A stretch of DNA of 64,000 nt from Erythrobacter sp. NAP1. Its GTDB lineage: Bacteria > Pseudomonadota > Alphaproteobacteria > Sphingomonadales > Sphingomonadaceae. The position numbers were made by a program, and so were the translations under genes. Positions 1 to 8,772 of this stretch are shown piece after piece (within the stretch, counting starts at the first letter, position 1; the number at the start of each line of letters is the position of its first letter). The stretch covers positions 2,645,468 through 2,709,467 of the forward strand of contig NZ_CH672390.1 in NCBI RefSeq assembly GCF_000152865.1, written 5' to 3'. The notes beneath the pieces are model-generated. The model was not told where the DNA came from. It worked only from the letters and a program-made list of their open reading frames with translations, and searched no databases.

Positions 1-62
1 GCGTCCCCTTCACCGATGGTTCGCAGGACAAGGCGCCCGGTTTCGAGAACAATCTCAGGCAT
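1..62 (-). CDS. GNAT-family N-acetyltransferase, N-terminal fragment cut by window edge
   Basis: Only the first 20 codons are in the window. They read MPEIVLETGRLVLRTIGEGD, and the ETxRLxLR pattern is the usual opening of RimJ/RimL-type acetyltransferases. The start codon overlaps the stop of the upstream acetyltransferase gene by 8 bases, so the two are probably co-transcribed and translationally coupled. The substrate cannot be inferred. The call rests on a short motif plus its position behind a gene of the same family. Confidence 0.6.
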   Translation of the reverse strand, partial: MPEIVLETGRLVLRTIGEGD

Positions 63-612
63 GCTGCTGTTGCCACTCCTCGCGCGTGATCGCGTAGATG
101 ATGACCTTGGGGTCATCGAGCTCCCACATCGTATCGATCCAGTCGAGATCCTCGCGCCGCGACATGCCGAGCCTCAGCATAAGGCCCCAGCTTGGCTCGT
201 TGCCCTTGAAGGTCATGGCGATGACCTGCTCCGCGCCGAAGCGGGTGAATGCTAGGTCGAGCGAAGCGATAGCCGCTTCCTTTGCATAACCTTTGCCCCA
301 GGCATCTTCGCGAAGACGCCAGCCTGCCTCCATCTCGCCGAATGGACCTTCCTCGTCGGTGCAGCGTTTGAGCCCGCAGAACCCGAGAATTTCACCGTCT
401 GCCTTGCGCTCGATGCACCAGAAGGTGTGGCCGAAATCGCGCGCATAGCGTTCCAGCCTTGCCTGCCCTTCGGTCATGGCCGCCTCGCTCGCAACCCCAC
501 CGACCCATTTGGCGACTGCAGGCGTATTCACGCCCTTCCAGAACGGCTCCCAGTCATCCTCGCGCCAATCGCGCAGGATCAGTCGGTCGGTTTCGTGCCG
601 GAATTCAGCCAT
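55..612 (-). CDS. GNAT-family N-acetyltransferase (RimJ/RimL type)
   Basis: A 185-residue protein. It opens with ETDRLILRDWREDD (about residues 7-20), the typical first strand of the Acetyltransf_3 group, and has the acetyl-CoA pyrophosphate loop REDAWGKGYAKEA at about residues 100-112. Length fits a single GNAT domain with no signal peptide, so it is cytosolic. The family transfers acetyl groups to ribosomal protein N-termini or small amines; the target here is unknown. Its start lies 8 bases inside the end of hemB, and a second GNAT gene starts on its stop codon, so the three form one minus-strand unit. Confidence 0.85.
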   Translation of the reverse strand: MAEFRHETDRLILRDWREDDWEPFWKGVNTPAVAKWVGGVASEAAMTEGQARLERYARDFGHTFWCIERKADGEILGFCGLKRCTDEEGPFGEMEAGWRLREDAWGKGYAKEAAIASLDLAFTRFGAEQVIAMTFKGNEPSWGLMLRLGMSRREDLDWIDTMWELDDPKVIIYAITREEWQQQHA

Positions 613-1600
613 TCAAAAGACGCGCAGCCACCGGTGCGTGATAGGTCAAGACCCCGCTGCACCCGGCGCGCTTGAAGGCAAGCAGCTTTTCCATCAGCAG
701 CGCATCGCGGTCGCCTGCGCCCACGCTCTGCGCTGCCTCGATCATCGCGTATTCGCCGCTCACCTGATAAGCGAAGACCGGGACGCCGAAAGCTTCCTTC
801 ACGCGGTAGATGATGTCGAGATAGGCGAGACCCGGCTTCACCATGACGCTGTCCGCGCCCTCGGCAATGTCGAGTTCGACTTCTCGCAGCGCCTCGTCGC
901 TGTTGGCCGGGTCCATCTGGTAACTTTTCTTGTCGCCTTTCAGCAGGCCGCCGGAACCCACCGCATCGCGAAACGGGCCGTAGAAGGCGCTCGCATATTT
1001 GGCGGCGTAGCTCATGATCTGGACGTTATGGTGGTTGCCCATTTCGAGCGCCATCCGGATGGCGTGGACGCGGCCATCCATCATGTCGGACGGAGCGATG
1101 ATGTCCGCACCGGCTTCGGCCTGGTTGAGCGCCTGATCTACCAGCACTGTTACAGTGTCGTCATTGGTGACGTAGCCATGCTCATCGAGCAGGCCATCCT
1201 GACCATGGCTCGTATAAGGGTCGAGCGCGACATCGGTCAGGACCCCGAGGTCCTCACCGCAAGCATCCTTGATCGCACGGATCGCGCGGCACATCAGGTT
1301 GTCGGGGTTATGCGCCTCCGCTCCATCGTCCGACCGGCGATCGGGTTGCGTGTTCGGGAAGAGCGCCACAACCGGAATGCCGAGATCGACGGCTTCCTTT
1401 GCCCGCGCGACAATTCCGTCGACCGACCAGCGCGATACGCCGGGAAGCGAGCCCACCGGCTCTTCGACACCCTCGCCGTCTGTCACGAAAAGCGGCCAGA
1501 TCAAGTCCGCCGGCGTAATCAGCGTCTCGCGGTGAAGCGAGCGGCTCCAAGCAGATGCTCGCGTGCGGCGCAGGCGGATATTCGGATAGCTTGCTCTCAT
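605..1600 (-). CDS. hemB: Delta-aminolevulinic acid dehydratase (porphobilinogen synthase)
   Basis: A 331-residue cytosolic enzyme that condenses two 5-aminolevulinate molecules to porphobilinogen in tetrapyrrole synthesis. The two active-site lysines are visible as K201 (AAKYASAFYGPFRDA) and K255 (MVKPG). The metal loop reads DVALDPYTSHGQDG (about residues 123-136), with no cysteines, so this belongs to the non-zinc, magnesium-type branch rather than the DVCLCEYTSHGHCG zinc type. Length matches the family. Two acetyltransferase genes follow. Other heme genes in the window (hemE, hemJ, ctaA) are unlinked to it. Confidence 0.97.
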   Translation of the reverse strand: MRASYPNIRLRRTRASAWSRSLHRETLITPADLIWPLFVTDGEGVEEPVGSLPGVSRWSVDGIVARAKEAVDLGIPVVALFPNTQPDRRSDDGAEAHNPDNLMCRAIRAIKDACGEDLGVLTDVALDPYTSHGQDGLLDEHGYVTNDDTVTVLVDQALNQAEAGADIIAPSDMMDGRVHAIRMALEMGNHHNVQIMSYAAKYASAFYGPFRDAVGSGGLLKGDKKSYQMDPANSDEALREVELDIAEGADSVMVKPGLAYLDIIYRVKEAFGVPVFAYQVSGEYAMIEAAQSVGAGDRDALLMEKLLAFKRAGCSGVLTYHAPVAARLLNG

Positions 1601-1672
1601 AAAGGAGAGGCTTGCCGGAATTCGTGCGGCTAATCAATCGCACTTGTCAGCTGCCGGTGTCAGCCTTGTCGG

Positions 1673-3421
1673 TCAGGAGACACGCTGGGCTAGGTCGATC
1701 TTCTCGATCTCGCGCTCGGGTTCGCCGACCTCGCTTGGCAGCGGCACGAGGTCCTCAAGCGCTGCTCCCGGCTCGATCCGGCGTAGCGTTAGGAGGCGCT
1801 CCTGGAAATCGACGAGCTCGCTGCCCGAAAGGACTGCGCGGGTGACAAAGTCGACGCTCGCAGGATTGATGTGGCGACCGTTGCGATACATCTCGTAATG
1901 GAGGTGCGGCCCGGTCGACAGGCCGGTCGAACCGACATAGCCGATGACCTGTCCACGCCGCACGCTCTGCCCGCGGCGCACGGACATGCGGCTCATGTGG
2001 CAATAGCGCGTCGAAAGCCCGCTTCCGTGGTCCAATCTTACGGCAATCCCGCAACCGCCAGCACGACCAGCGGACGATACCCGTCCATCGGTCACGGCCA
2101 CGATCGGCGTCCCATGACGCGCACGGAAGTCCATTCCGGCATGCATCCTGCGATATCCAAGGATCGGGTGGCGACGCATACCGTAGCGCGAGGAAATTGG
2201 CCCTGGCACGGGAGCGACAAGGCCACGGCGTTGTTCGCCGACGCCTGACGCTTCGAAAAACCGGCCATCCTTGCCCCAGCGCATCAGCTGCGTCTTGGGC
2301 TCACCGCCTCTGTCGATCCCGGCATAGAGCAGCTGTCCCGCCTGGCGCTCGCCGGTTGCAGCGCGGCGATAGGCTATGATGACGTCGAATTCGTCGCTGG
2401 CGCGGACTTCCCGATCCATGTCGATCTGATCATCGACGGTGCGCAGGTAATCCTGCACGGCGCTGGCAGGTACGCCCGCTGCTCGCATCGAGCGGTATAA
2501 GCTCGATCCAACCCGGCCGCGCACGCGCAAGGGCGTGTCGTCGACGCGGATGAAGTTGCGAGCGAGCGAGAGCGTACCGCCCTGACCGGTTTCGGGATTC
2601 ATCCCCTGCCGCGCGATCTCAAGCTCGAGATCGAAGCGGGCGCGGAATTTCAGCGCATCGAGCGGACGCGCGGATTCGGTGGCGGCTCTGCGACCGAGCG
2701 TGATATCGATCTTGGTGCCCGGCTCTATCTCGGAGAGTGGCATAGCCTCGCCAACCAGGCTGCTCACATTGCCGATATCGCTCGCCGAAACACCTGCGCG
2801 GCGCAGCATGCTCGCGAAACTGTCGCCAGGAGCGAGCGTTGCGACCAGCTGGATCTGCGGGCGCTCGGGAGCGCTTGCGAGTGGAATGACGTCAGCCGTC
2901 GGCCCCATGCGGCGGCCACTGTCTGCTCCGAATGCGAGCGGCATGATCATCTGGCTGCGGAACTCGTCGCGGATTTCCTCGCCTTCGGGCATGGCGGCGC
3001 GTGCTTCGAGCGGGGTCAGGCTAGGCCAGAATGCAAGCGCTACTGCTCCGAGGGCGACCATCGTTCCAAGCCCGCGAAACCAGCGGCGACTGCCGATGTT
3101 TTCTGCAAGGTCAGGTGCAAGGTCTAGTCCCTCCAGCCTTGCGCCCGCGCGCAACTTCCATTCATCGTAGCGCGCACTCCAGCCTCCGACGCGCTCAAGT
3201 ACCTGGCGCTTGACCTTGCTTTGAGGCGTAGGCCCTGCGGATTTCTTAGATCGGTTGAAATAGGGCGCAAATTCGCGTGCCGTCTCTGCATCAATGCCGA
3301 CAGGGCTCGCGGCGCTATGGGGAACAGGAACCAGCGCGCCTTCGGACGATGTTTCGTCCGGGCCTTCGGCCTCGCTGCCTTCCGCAATTTCGCCTGAGTG
3401 TTCCAACTGTCTGCTTCTCAA
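1673..3421 (-). CDS. M23-family murein metallopeptidase, membrane anchored
   Basis: A 582-residue protein with an acidic then basic N-terminal region of about 115 residues, one membrane segment at about 118-135 (MVALGAVALAFWPSL), a periplasmic linker with a LysM/OapA-like stretch (LAPGDSFASMLRRAGVSASD), and a C-terminal LytM/M23 domain. The domain has both metal motifs, MHAGMDF and HLHYE, plus the conserved TDGRV and GSTGLSTGPH segments, so it should be an active zinc endopeptidase cutting peptidoglycan cross-links. No ATG precedes the membrane segment; a TTG at 3421 is the likely start, which is unusual. It is divergent from the helicase gene, with about 115 bases between them. Confidence 0.88.
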   Translation of the reverse strand: MRSRQLEHSGEIAEGSEAEGPDETSSEGALVPVPHSAASPVGIDAETAREFAPYFNRSKKSAGPTPQSKVKRQVLERVGGWSARYDEWKLRAGARLEGLDLAPDLAENIGSRRWFRGLGTMVALGAVALAFWPSLTPLEARAAMPEGEEIRDEFRSQMIMPLAFGADSGRRMGPTADVIPLASAPERPQIQLVATLAPGDSFASMLRRAGVSASDIGNVSSLVGEAMPLSEIEPGTKIDITLGRRAATESARPLDALKFRARFDLELEIARQGMNPETGQGGTLSLARNFIRVDDTPLRVRGRVGSSLYRSMRAAGVPASAVQDYLRTVDDQIDMDREVRASDEFDVIIAYRRAATGERQAGQLLYAGIDRGGEPKTQLMRWGKDGRFFEASGVGEQRRGLVAPVPGPISSRYGMRRHPILGYRRMHAGMDFRARHGTPIVAVTDGRVSSAGRAGGCGIAVRLDHGSGLSTRYCHMSRMSVRRGQSVRRGQVIGYVGSTGLSTGPHLHYEMYRNGRHINPASVDFVTRAVLSGSELVDFQERLLTLRRIEPGAALEDLVPLPSEVGEPEREIEKIDLAQRVS

Positions 3422-3537
3422 ATGCGGAGGCTGTCCCCAACCCGTCTCTCGCGCCTCTAATCCATGGCCAATTAAGGTAAATGTCCACTTAACTCGCGCT
3501 CAGTCGAGTCATTCGTGCGATAAGGCGTTTTACCTAC

Positions 3538-6291
3538 ATGCCCGGCGTCGGCAAACGTCCATCTACACGCAATCCCAACTTGGGATTGCCCCGAGGCGGC
3601 GCGGCTGACACAAGCGGTGACGTGACCCGCAACAATTTCAATGACTCAGGCGGCCATGTGCGAGCGGTGCTTGGCCCCACCAACACCGGTAAAACCCACC
3701 TCGCGATCGAGCGAATGTGCGCGCATTCCTCGGGAATGATGGGTTTTCCTCTGCGACTGCTCGCACGGGAGGTTTACGACCGGGTTCGCGCGATCAAGGG
3801 CGATGCGCAAGTCGCCCTGATCACCGGCGAAGAACGGATCGAACCGCCCGATGCCCGCTATTTCTGCTGTACTGCCGAAGCGATGGACCGGCTTGGCGGA
3901 GGCCACGCATTTGTAGCGATCGATGAAGCGCAGATCGGTGCGGACCCGGAGCGCGGTCATATTTTCACCGACCGACTGCTAAACGCGCGTGGGCGTGAAG
4001 AGACGATGATCCTCGGGTCCGCGACGCTGGAACCGCTGGTGCGACAGCTGATCCCGGGTGCGGAAATGGTCGAGCGCCCGCGGTTTTCCACCCTCACTCA
4101 CGCCGGGAGCGCCAAGCTATCGCGGCTGCCTCGGCGCAGCGCGGTCGTCGCCTTCTCGTCAGAGCAGGTTTACGCAATGGCGGAAGCATTGCGGCGCTTT
4201 CGAGGCGGAGCCGCGGTGGTCATGGGAGCGCTTTCGCCGGAAACCCGCAACAAGCAGGTTGAGCTCTTTCAGTCAGGAGAAGTCGACTACATCGTGGCCA
4301 CTGATGCGATTGGCATGGGGCTCAACCTTGATCTCCAGCACGTAGCGTTCGCCGCTTTGACCAAGTTCGATGGGCGGCGCAAACGCAGGCTCACGCCCTC
4401 GGAGATGGCTCAGATCGCCGGGCGGGCAGGTCGACATCAGACCGACGGCAGCTTTGGCGTGTTGACTGGTGGTGGCAGCCGCTCTGGCGCTCCGATCGAG
4501 TTCTCGGAGGAGGAGATCTACGCGATCGAGGAACATCGGTTTGCCCCGCTGACAAAGCTACACTGGCGAGAAGCTGAGCCGCGCTTCGACACGCTCGCGA
4601 CCCTCATGGGCGATCTCGAATCGCGACCCGAGCACGAGGCTCTGCGCGCCGCTCCCGAAGCCATTGATCTGGCGGTTCTCAAACGGCTTGCAAGTGAGCC
4701 AATCGCGCAATCGGTCAAGGGAAAGGGCAGCGTGCGCCGTTTCTGGGAGGCCTGCTCTCTGCCTGATTTTCGACAGCTGGGCGTCGATCCTCATGCGCGA
4801 TTTGTCGCGAGGCTCTGGCAAGACCTGCAACAAGGCTATATTGGCGCCGACTTCGTGGCCGCCCGCATCGCAGAACTCGACCGGATGCAGGGCGATATCG
4901 ACACACTCCAGGGCAGGATCGCCGCGATCCGATCCTGGGCCTATATCTGCCAGCGGCCCGATTGGGTTCTGGCGCGCGACGAAATGGCGGCACGCGCGCG
5001 TGCGGTCGAAGCTAAACTTTCAGACGCGCTGCATGCGCGTCTCACGGAACGGTTCGTCAACCGGAGGACTGCAATTTTGATGAAATCGCTGGGACAGGAC
5101 GGAGGATCCCTTCCCGTAACACTAGAACCCGACGACAGCCTGACTGTTGAGGGTGAGACGATCGGGAAGCTCGACGGTTTCCGCTTCAGCGTCGACCCCG
5201 ATGCTGGCGTCGCAGACCGCAAGATGCTGCTCGCCGCCGGCGAGAAAGCGTTGCCCGCTATTCTGGCGCAACGCGCTGACCAATTGCTGGCTGCTGGAAT
5301 GGAGGACCTTGCGATCGAAGGCGGAGCGATCGTTTGGCAAGGGCGCGAGCTAGCCAGGATCGTTGTGCCTGATGATTTCGCTGCACCCCGGCTGGAGTTC
5401 ACACGCGAGACCGCTGCCATTCCCGAGGACGCAAAAGCACGGCTTGAAGCAGGGCTCGGCAATTGGCTGACGGTCCAGCTTGAGCCGCTTGCCCCGCTGC
5501 GAAAACTGGCAGAGGCCGCAAACGATCCGGAAGCCGGCAGCCAGGCGCGCGCCTTGCTTGTGACGCTGATCGACGCACGCGGTGTGGTCGGACGTGAGAA
5601 AGCCGGGCTTGAACATTTGCCCAAGGAAATGCGTCCGTTCCTGAGAAAGCTGGGCGTGACCTTTGGCGCGCTGGACATCTTTGCGCGCGATCTGCTCAAG
5701 CCGGCACCGCGCCAGCTGCTTCACAAACTGGCGCTCGACACTAGGCCACTTCAGGAAGCAATGCTGCCCGTGCTTCCGGAAAGCGATGCAATTCCTGCAG
5801 GGTATCGCCTCGCAGGCAAGCAGTTGATCCGGGTCGACTTGGCAGAGAAGATCCTCCGCGCAGCGTTCGAGGCGCGAGCGAAGGCGAACGAAAAAGCAGG
5901 CAAGGAGCGCAATCCGCGCTTCTCCCTCGATCTTTCGCTGCCGGTATCTATCGGTCTTGAAGAGGACAACGCCCGTCGCTTGCTCGGCAGCGCGGGTTTC
6001 CGCCTCCGGCGCGCACGCGAGCTGGAAGAAGGGGCTTTCGGCCCTGCGGCGCCCGACAGCTGGACCTGGAGACCGCGCCGAGCAAGTGACGAGCGCCGAC
6101 CAAAGCGAGGCGAAGCGCGCAAGGGGAAAGGTCGTGGGCCCCAATCGGGAAAGAGAAACGCGGACGCAAAGCGCAAACCTGGCCGGGGCAACCAGAAAGG
6201 CGGCAAGGGCAAACCGGCGCCGCGGCACGATACTGGACCTGCGCGTGCACGCGGTGCGTTTGACGGCCTTGCGGACCTCCTGAAAGGATGA
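3538..6291 (+). CDS. SUV3-type superfamily 2 RNA/DNA helicase
   Basis: A 917-residue protein. Walker A is GPTNTGKT at residues 46-53, motif II is DEAQ at 129-132, motif III is GSATLEP near 160, and the C-terminal helicase half has ATDAIGMGLN and QIAGRAGR. This pattern matches the mitochondrial SUV3 family of RNA helicases, which alphaproteobacteria carry. A long middle region follows, and the last 80 or so residues are very basic (KRGEARKGKGRG and similar), suggesting nucleic-acid binding. ATG 3538 is used; a GTG at 3622 would still keep every motif. Its TGA overlaps the start of the S4 gene (ATGA), implying coupled translation. Confidence 0.9.
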   Translation: MPGVGKRPSTRNPNLGLPRGGAADTSGDVTRNNFNDSGGHVRAVLGPTNTGKTHLAIERMCAHSSGMMGFPLRLLAREVYDRVRAIKGDAQVALITGEERIEPPDARYFCCTAEAMDRLGGGHAFVAIDEAQIGADPERGHIFTDRLLNARGREETMILGSATLEPLVRQLIPGAEMVERPRFSTLTHAGSAKLSRLPRRSAVVAFSSEQVYAMAEALRRFRGGAAVVMGALSPETRNKQVELFQSGEVDYIVATDAIGMGLNLDLQHVAFAALTKFDGRRKRRLTPSEMAQIAGRAGRHQTDGSFGVLTGGGSRSGAPIEFSEEEIYAIEEHRFAPLTKLHWREAEPRFDTLATLMGDLESRPEHEALRAAPEAIDLAVLKRLASEPIAQSVKGKGSVRRFWEACSLPDFRQLGVDPHARFVARLWQDLQQGYIGADFVAARIAELDRMQGDIDTLQGRIAAIRSWAYICQRPDWVLARDEMAARARAVEAKLSDALHARLTERFVNRRTAILMKSLGQDGGSLPVTLEPDDSLTVEGETIGKLDGFRFSVDPDAGVADRKMLLAAGEKALPAILAQRADQLLAAGMEDLAIEGGAIVWQGRELARIVVPDDFAAPRLEFTRETAAIPEDAKARLEAGLGNWLTVQLEPLAPLRKLAEAANDPEAGSQARALLVTLIDARGVVGREKAGLEHLPKEMRPFLRKLGVTFGALDIFARDLLKPAPRQLLHKLALDTRPLQEAMLPVLPESDAIPAGYRLAGKQLIRVDLAEKILRAAFEARAKANEKAGKERNPRFSLDLSLPVSIGLEEDNARRLLGSAGFRLRRARELEEGAFGPAAPDSWTWRPRRASDERRPKRGEARKGKGRGPQSGKRNADAKRKPGRGNQKGGKGKPAPRHDTGPARARGAFDGLADLLKG

Positions 6292-6566
6292 ATTCGACGA
6301 GCGGCGAGGAAGGCACAATGCGCCTCGACCGCCTGCTCGTTTTTCTTCGTTTTGCCCGGACACGCTCTATCGCGAAGGCGATGATCCTGAGCGGCCGGAT
6401 GCGCTTGAATTCAACGCGCATAACAAAGATCAGCTGCGAGGTGGGTGTCGGCGATGTCCTGACACTCGCCTATCGTGGCGAAATCTGCGTAGCGCGAATA
6501 GAGAAGCTACCCGACCGCCGCCTTTCGCCAAGTGAGGCTGAGCGAGCGTGGAGCCGCATGGCCTAG
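6288..6566 (+). CDS. S4-domain RNA-binding protein (Hsp15-like)
   Basis: A small basic protein of up to 92 residues. From the internal ATG at 6318 it reads MRLDRLLVFLRFARTRSIAK, the classic S4 fold start, followed by a GRMRLNSTR turn. The family includes heat-shock protein 15, which binds free 50S subunits carrying nascent chains. The 6288 start overlaps the helicase stop, while 6318 starts exactly at the domain; I cannot decide between them. Its pairing with an RNA helicase supports a role in RNA or ribosome handling. Confidence 0.85.
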   Translation: MNSTSGEEGTMRLDRLLVFLRFARTRSIAKAMILSGRMRLNSTRITKISCEVGVGDVLTLAYRGEICVARIEKLPDRRLSPSEAERAWSRMA

Positions 6567-6619
6567 GCCAGGATCGCGCTGTCCAAACGGTGGGACACGT
6601 TTCAAAAACGATACTGGCC

Positions 6620-6648
6620 TTGACCCGCCTTGGAAAATGCCCATAGCA
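6620..6648 (+). promoter_or_regulatory. Possible sigma-70-type promoter for the ferredoxin gene
   Basis: A TTGACC hexamer at 6620-6625 is followed after 17 bases by ATAGCA at 6643-6648, and the ferredoxin ATG lies about 40 bases downstream. The -35 box is good and the -10 box is weak, so this is a tentative call. Confidence 0.35.
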
Positions 6649-6689
6649 GGCGCGCTCAATATCGCATCACCAACCGGAATAGCGCTCAC

Positions 6690-7028
6690 ATGACTTACGT
6701 CGTCACCGAAGACTGCATCAAATGCAAATACACCGACTGTGTCGAAGTATGTCCGGTCGATTGCTTCTATGAGGGCGACAACATGCTGGTTATCAATCCC
6801 AGCGAGTGCATCGATTGCGGCGTCTGCGAACCGGAATGCCCTGCTGAGGCAATTCTCCCGGACACCGAGGACGGCCTTGAAAAATGGCTCGAGCTCAACA
6901 CCAAGTTCTCTGCCGAATGGCCGAATATTACGAGCCAGAAGGACCCGCCCGCCGATGCAGACGAGCACAAGGGCGAAGAGAACAAGTTCGAAAAGTACTT
7001 CAGCGCAGAGCCGGGCGAAGGCGACTAA
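6690..7028 (+). CDS. fdxA: 7Fe-type ferredoxin FdxA
   Basis: A 112-residue electron carrier. Cysteines at 9, 12, 17, 21, 25, 40, 43, 46 and 50 match the seven-iron ferredoxin pattern (one 3Fe-4S and one 4Fe-4S cluster) of Azotobacter FdI and FdxA proteins, including CPVDCFYEG. The tail is long and acidic, as in the family. The start was moved to ATG 6690 because [21 protein letters not shown] is the conserved N-terminus; upstream codons are not. The redox partner is not evident. Placed between an S4 protein and a YihY-type protein. Confidence 0.95.
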   Translation: MTYVVTEDCIKCKYTDCVEVCPVDCFYEGDNMLVINPSECIDCGVCEPECPAEAILPDTEDGLEKWLELNTKFSAEWPNITSQKDPPADADEHKGEENKFEKYFSAEPGEGD

Positions 7029-7050
7029 GAAGCTAGGCTTCCGCTAAGCC

Positions 7051-7884
7051 ATGGAACAGCCGGGCGCCTTGGCGCGTTCGGTGAGCATGCATAGTTACCT
7101 ACACATTTTGAAAGCAGGTTGGACGAAGGCTCAGGCGAACAATGCCGGGCTGCTAGCGGCAGGCGTCACCTATTACGCTTTCCTGTCCTTCATGCCGCTT
7201 CTTGCAGCAATCGTGCTGACTTACGGGTTGCTTGCCGACCCGGCGCTTGTTGCCGAGAATTCGCGAGAGCTCGCCAGAACGCTTCCGCCTTCGGCTGCAG
7301 AATTGATCGGCGATCAGCTCAAAGACATCACCGACAATCGCACCGACACATCGGGGCTGGGTTTGATTCTGGCTATTGCTCTATCAATCTTCGCAGCTCG
7401 CGTTGCCGCGGGAGCTGTCATCACCGCTTTCAACGTAGCCTTTGCTGCGGCGGAAAGCCGGGGCTTCATCAAGGCCAACCTGCTCGCTTTGTGCATCACT
7501 GTTGGAGCAATCATCGCTTTCGGGCTGGTCGCGGCCCTGACAACACTGGCTACCAATGCAATTTCCAACTCGGGTGAAGCAGCAGCCAGTCTTGTTGTTG
7601 CTGCAATCGCAGGGCTCGGCGGGGCACTTCTCGCCTATCGTATCGTTCCTAACGTCGACGACGTAACCTTGCGCGAAGCGTTTCGCGGCGCGCTGCCTTT
7701 TGCAGTTGGATGGATGATCGCGAGCGCTGGTTTTGCCTGGTACGCTGCGAATTTCGGAAACTACAACGCGACTTACGGATCGCTTGGTGCGATTGTCGTA
7801 TTCCTGACATGGTTGTACCTGTCAGCATATCTGTTGCTGCTCGGCGCTCATATCGCCGCCGCTTCTCGGCGCAACGCTCACTAA
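7051..7884 (+). CDS. YihY/BrkB-family inner-membrane protein
   Basis: A 277-residue polytopic membrane protein. It has the family start NAGLLAAGVTYYAFLSFMPLLAAIV and about six hydrophobic segments (near residues 35-60, 105-130, 150-172, 180-200, 215-240 and 245-270), with NFGNYNATYGSLGAIVVFLTWLYLS at the end as in UPF0761/BrkB proteins. The early name ribonuclease BN for this family is wrong; its function is unsettled. It starts 22 bases after the ferredoxin gene. An ATG 36 bases downstream is an alternative start. Confidence 0.88.
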   Translation: MEQPGALARSVSMHSYLHILKAGWTKAQANNAGLLAAGVTYYAFLSFMPLLAAIVLTYGLLADPALVAENSRELARTLPPSAAELIGDQLKDITDNRTDTSGLGLILAIALSIFAARVAAGAVITAFNVAFAAAESRGFIKANLLALCITVGAIIAFGLVAALTTLATNAISNSGEAAASLVVAAIAGLGGALLAYRIVPNVDDVTLREAFRGALPFAVGWMIASAGFAWYAANFGNYNATYGSLGAIVVFLTWLYLSAYLLLLGAHIAAASRRNAH

Positions 7885-8102
7885 ATACGTCAGACTCGCA
7901 ATATTGTTGCGATTGTGCTATATAATGAGGCAACCGCGCCGGTCGGACCCGATCGCGGACGTGAAACCAGAAAGGCCCGCTACCAGCTAAAACAGCTCCA
8001 GAACGCATCGCCCCGGTCCAGCTCTCGATATCGAGCTGCTGAACCGCAGAGGAAAGATGTTGCATTTTCTGACAGTTGTTGGGCCGCATGAAAGGAACTC
8101 GC
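7885..8102 (+). promoter_or_regulatory. carD upstream region with AT-rich -10-like element
   Basis: This 218-base gap has no coding potential I can support. A perfect TATAAT lies at 7921-7926 just after the YihY stop, without a clear -35 partner at 17 bases. That leaves a leader of about 175 bases before the carD ATG, which could carry regulation, but I see no defined riboswitch fold. Confidence 0.35.
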
Positions 8103-8639
8103 ATGGCAAGCAATGCGCCCGCCTTTACCGTTGGCGACTATGTTGTTTACCCCAAGCACGGCGTTGGCCGTGTGATTGAACTGCAAAGCGAAGAAATCGC
8201 CGGCATGCAGCTTGAGCTGTATGTTCTGCGATTCGAAAAAGAGCGCATGACGCTGCGCGTTCCGGTCAACAAGGTTGAATCGATCGGCATGCGCAAGCTG
8301 TCTTCGGACAAGACCCTGAAAGAGGCGATGGACACGCTGAAGGGCAAACCGAAAGTCAAGCGCACCATGTGGTCACGGCGCGCTCAGGAATACGAAGCGA
8401 AGATCAATTCCGGCGAGATCGTTCTGATCGCAGAGGTCACCCGCGACCTTTTCCGTCCGGACGACCAGCCCGAGCAGAGCTATTCCGAACGCCAGATCTT
8501 CGAAGCGGCATCGAGCCGTCTCGCACGCGAGCTTGCTGCGATGGAAGAAACCGACGAGCCGACCGCACTTGAGAAGATTCTCGAAGTGCTTCGCGAGCAT
8601 GCTCCGCAATATTACGACAACGACGACGACAGCAAGTAA
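8103..8639 (+). CDS. carD: CarD-family transcriptional regulator
   Basis: A 178-residue protein that binds RNA polymerase beta subunit and stabilises open promoter complexes, notably at rRNA promoters. The N-terminal CarD/TRCF RNA-polymerase-interacting domain is clear (FTVGDYVVYPKHGVGRVIEL, then LRVPVNKV), and the helical C-terminal half carries the DNA-binding part. ATG 8103 is chosen because it begins the conserved sequence and is preceded by AAAGGAA; two upstream ATGs would add unconserved residues. A strong terminator follows. Confidence 0.95.
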   Translation: MASNAPAFTVGDYVVYPKHGVGRVIELQSEEIAGMQLELYVLRFEKERMTLRVPVNKVESIGMRKLSSDKTLKEAMDTLKGKPKVKRTMWSRRAQEYEAKINSGEIVLIAEVTRDLFRPDDQPEQSYSERQIFEAASSRLARELAAMEETDEPTALEKILEVLREHAPQYYDNDDDSK

Positions 8640-8660
8640 GTCGCGTCTGTCCAGAAATTC

Positions 8661-8696
8661 GAAAGGGCCGCCTTTTGGTGGCCCTTTCTCGTTTTG
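8661..8696 (+). terminator. Rho-independent terminator of carD
   Basis: Arms GAAAGGGCC (8661-8669) and GGCCCTTTC (8680-8688) pair perfectly; three more pairs close around a TTTT loop. A T-rich tail (TCTCGTTTT) follows, 22 bases after the carD stop. Confidence 0.85.
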
Positions 8697-8710
8697 GGCA
8701 CGAAGCCGTC

Positions 8711-8749
8711 TTGCAAGCCCTCTGCCAGTGTATTATATCGGCAATACAC
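8711..8749 (+). promoter_or_regulatory. Promoter with palindromic operator before the GIN-domain lipoprotein gene
   Basis: TTGCAA at 8711-8716 and TATATC at 8734-8739 are spaced 17 bases apart. A palindrome with arms GTGTATT (8728-8734) and AATACAC (8743-8749) and an 8-base spacer covers the -10 region. The same core TGTATT-N8-AATACA occurs at 45892-45913 ahead of the PIMT-like gene. Placement suggests a repressor site; the regulator is unknown. Confidence 0.5.
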
Positions 8750-8772
8750 ATTGTTTATACTTGGAGGGTTCG

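Noticed and set aside
476..1633. A 385-codon plus-strand frame opposite hemB
   Set aside because: hemB is complete with both catalytic lysines; the opposite frame shows no domain.
5350..6363. A 337-codon minus-strand frame opposite the helicase gene
   Set aside because: Low-complexity, Arg- and Cys-rich translation with no motif; the plus-strand helicase explains the region.
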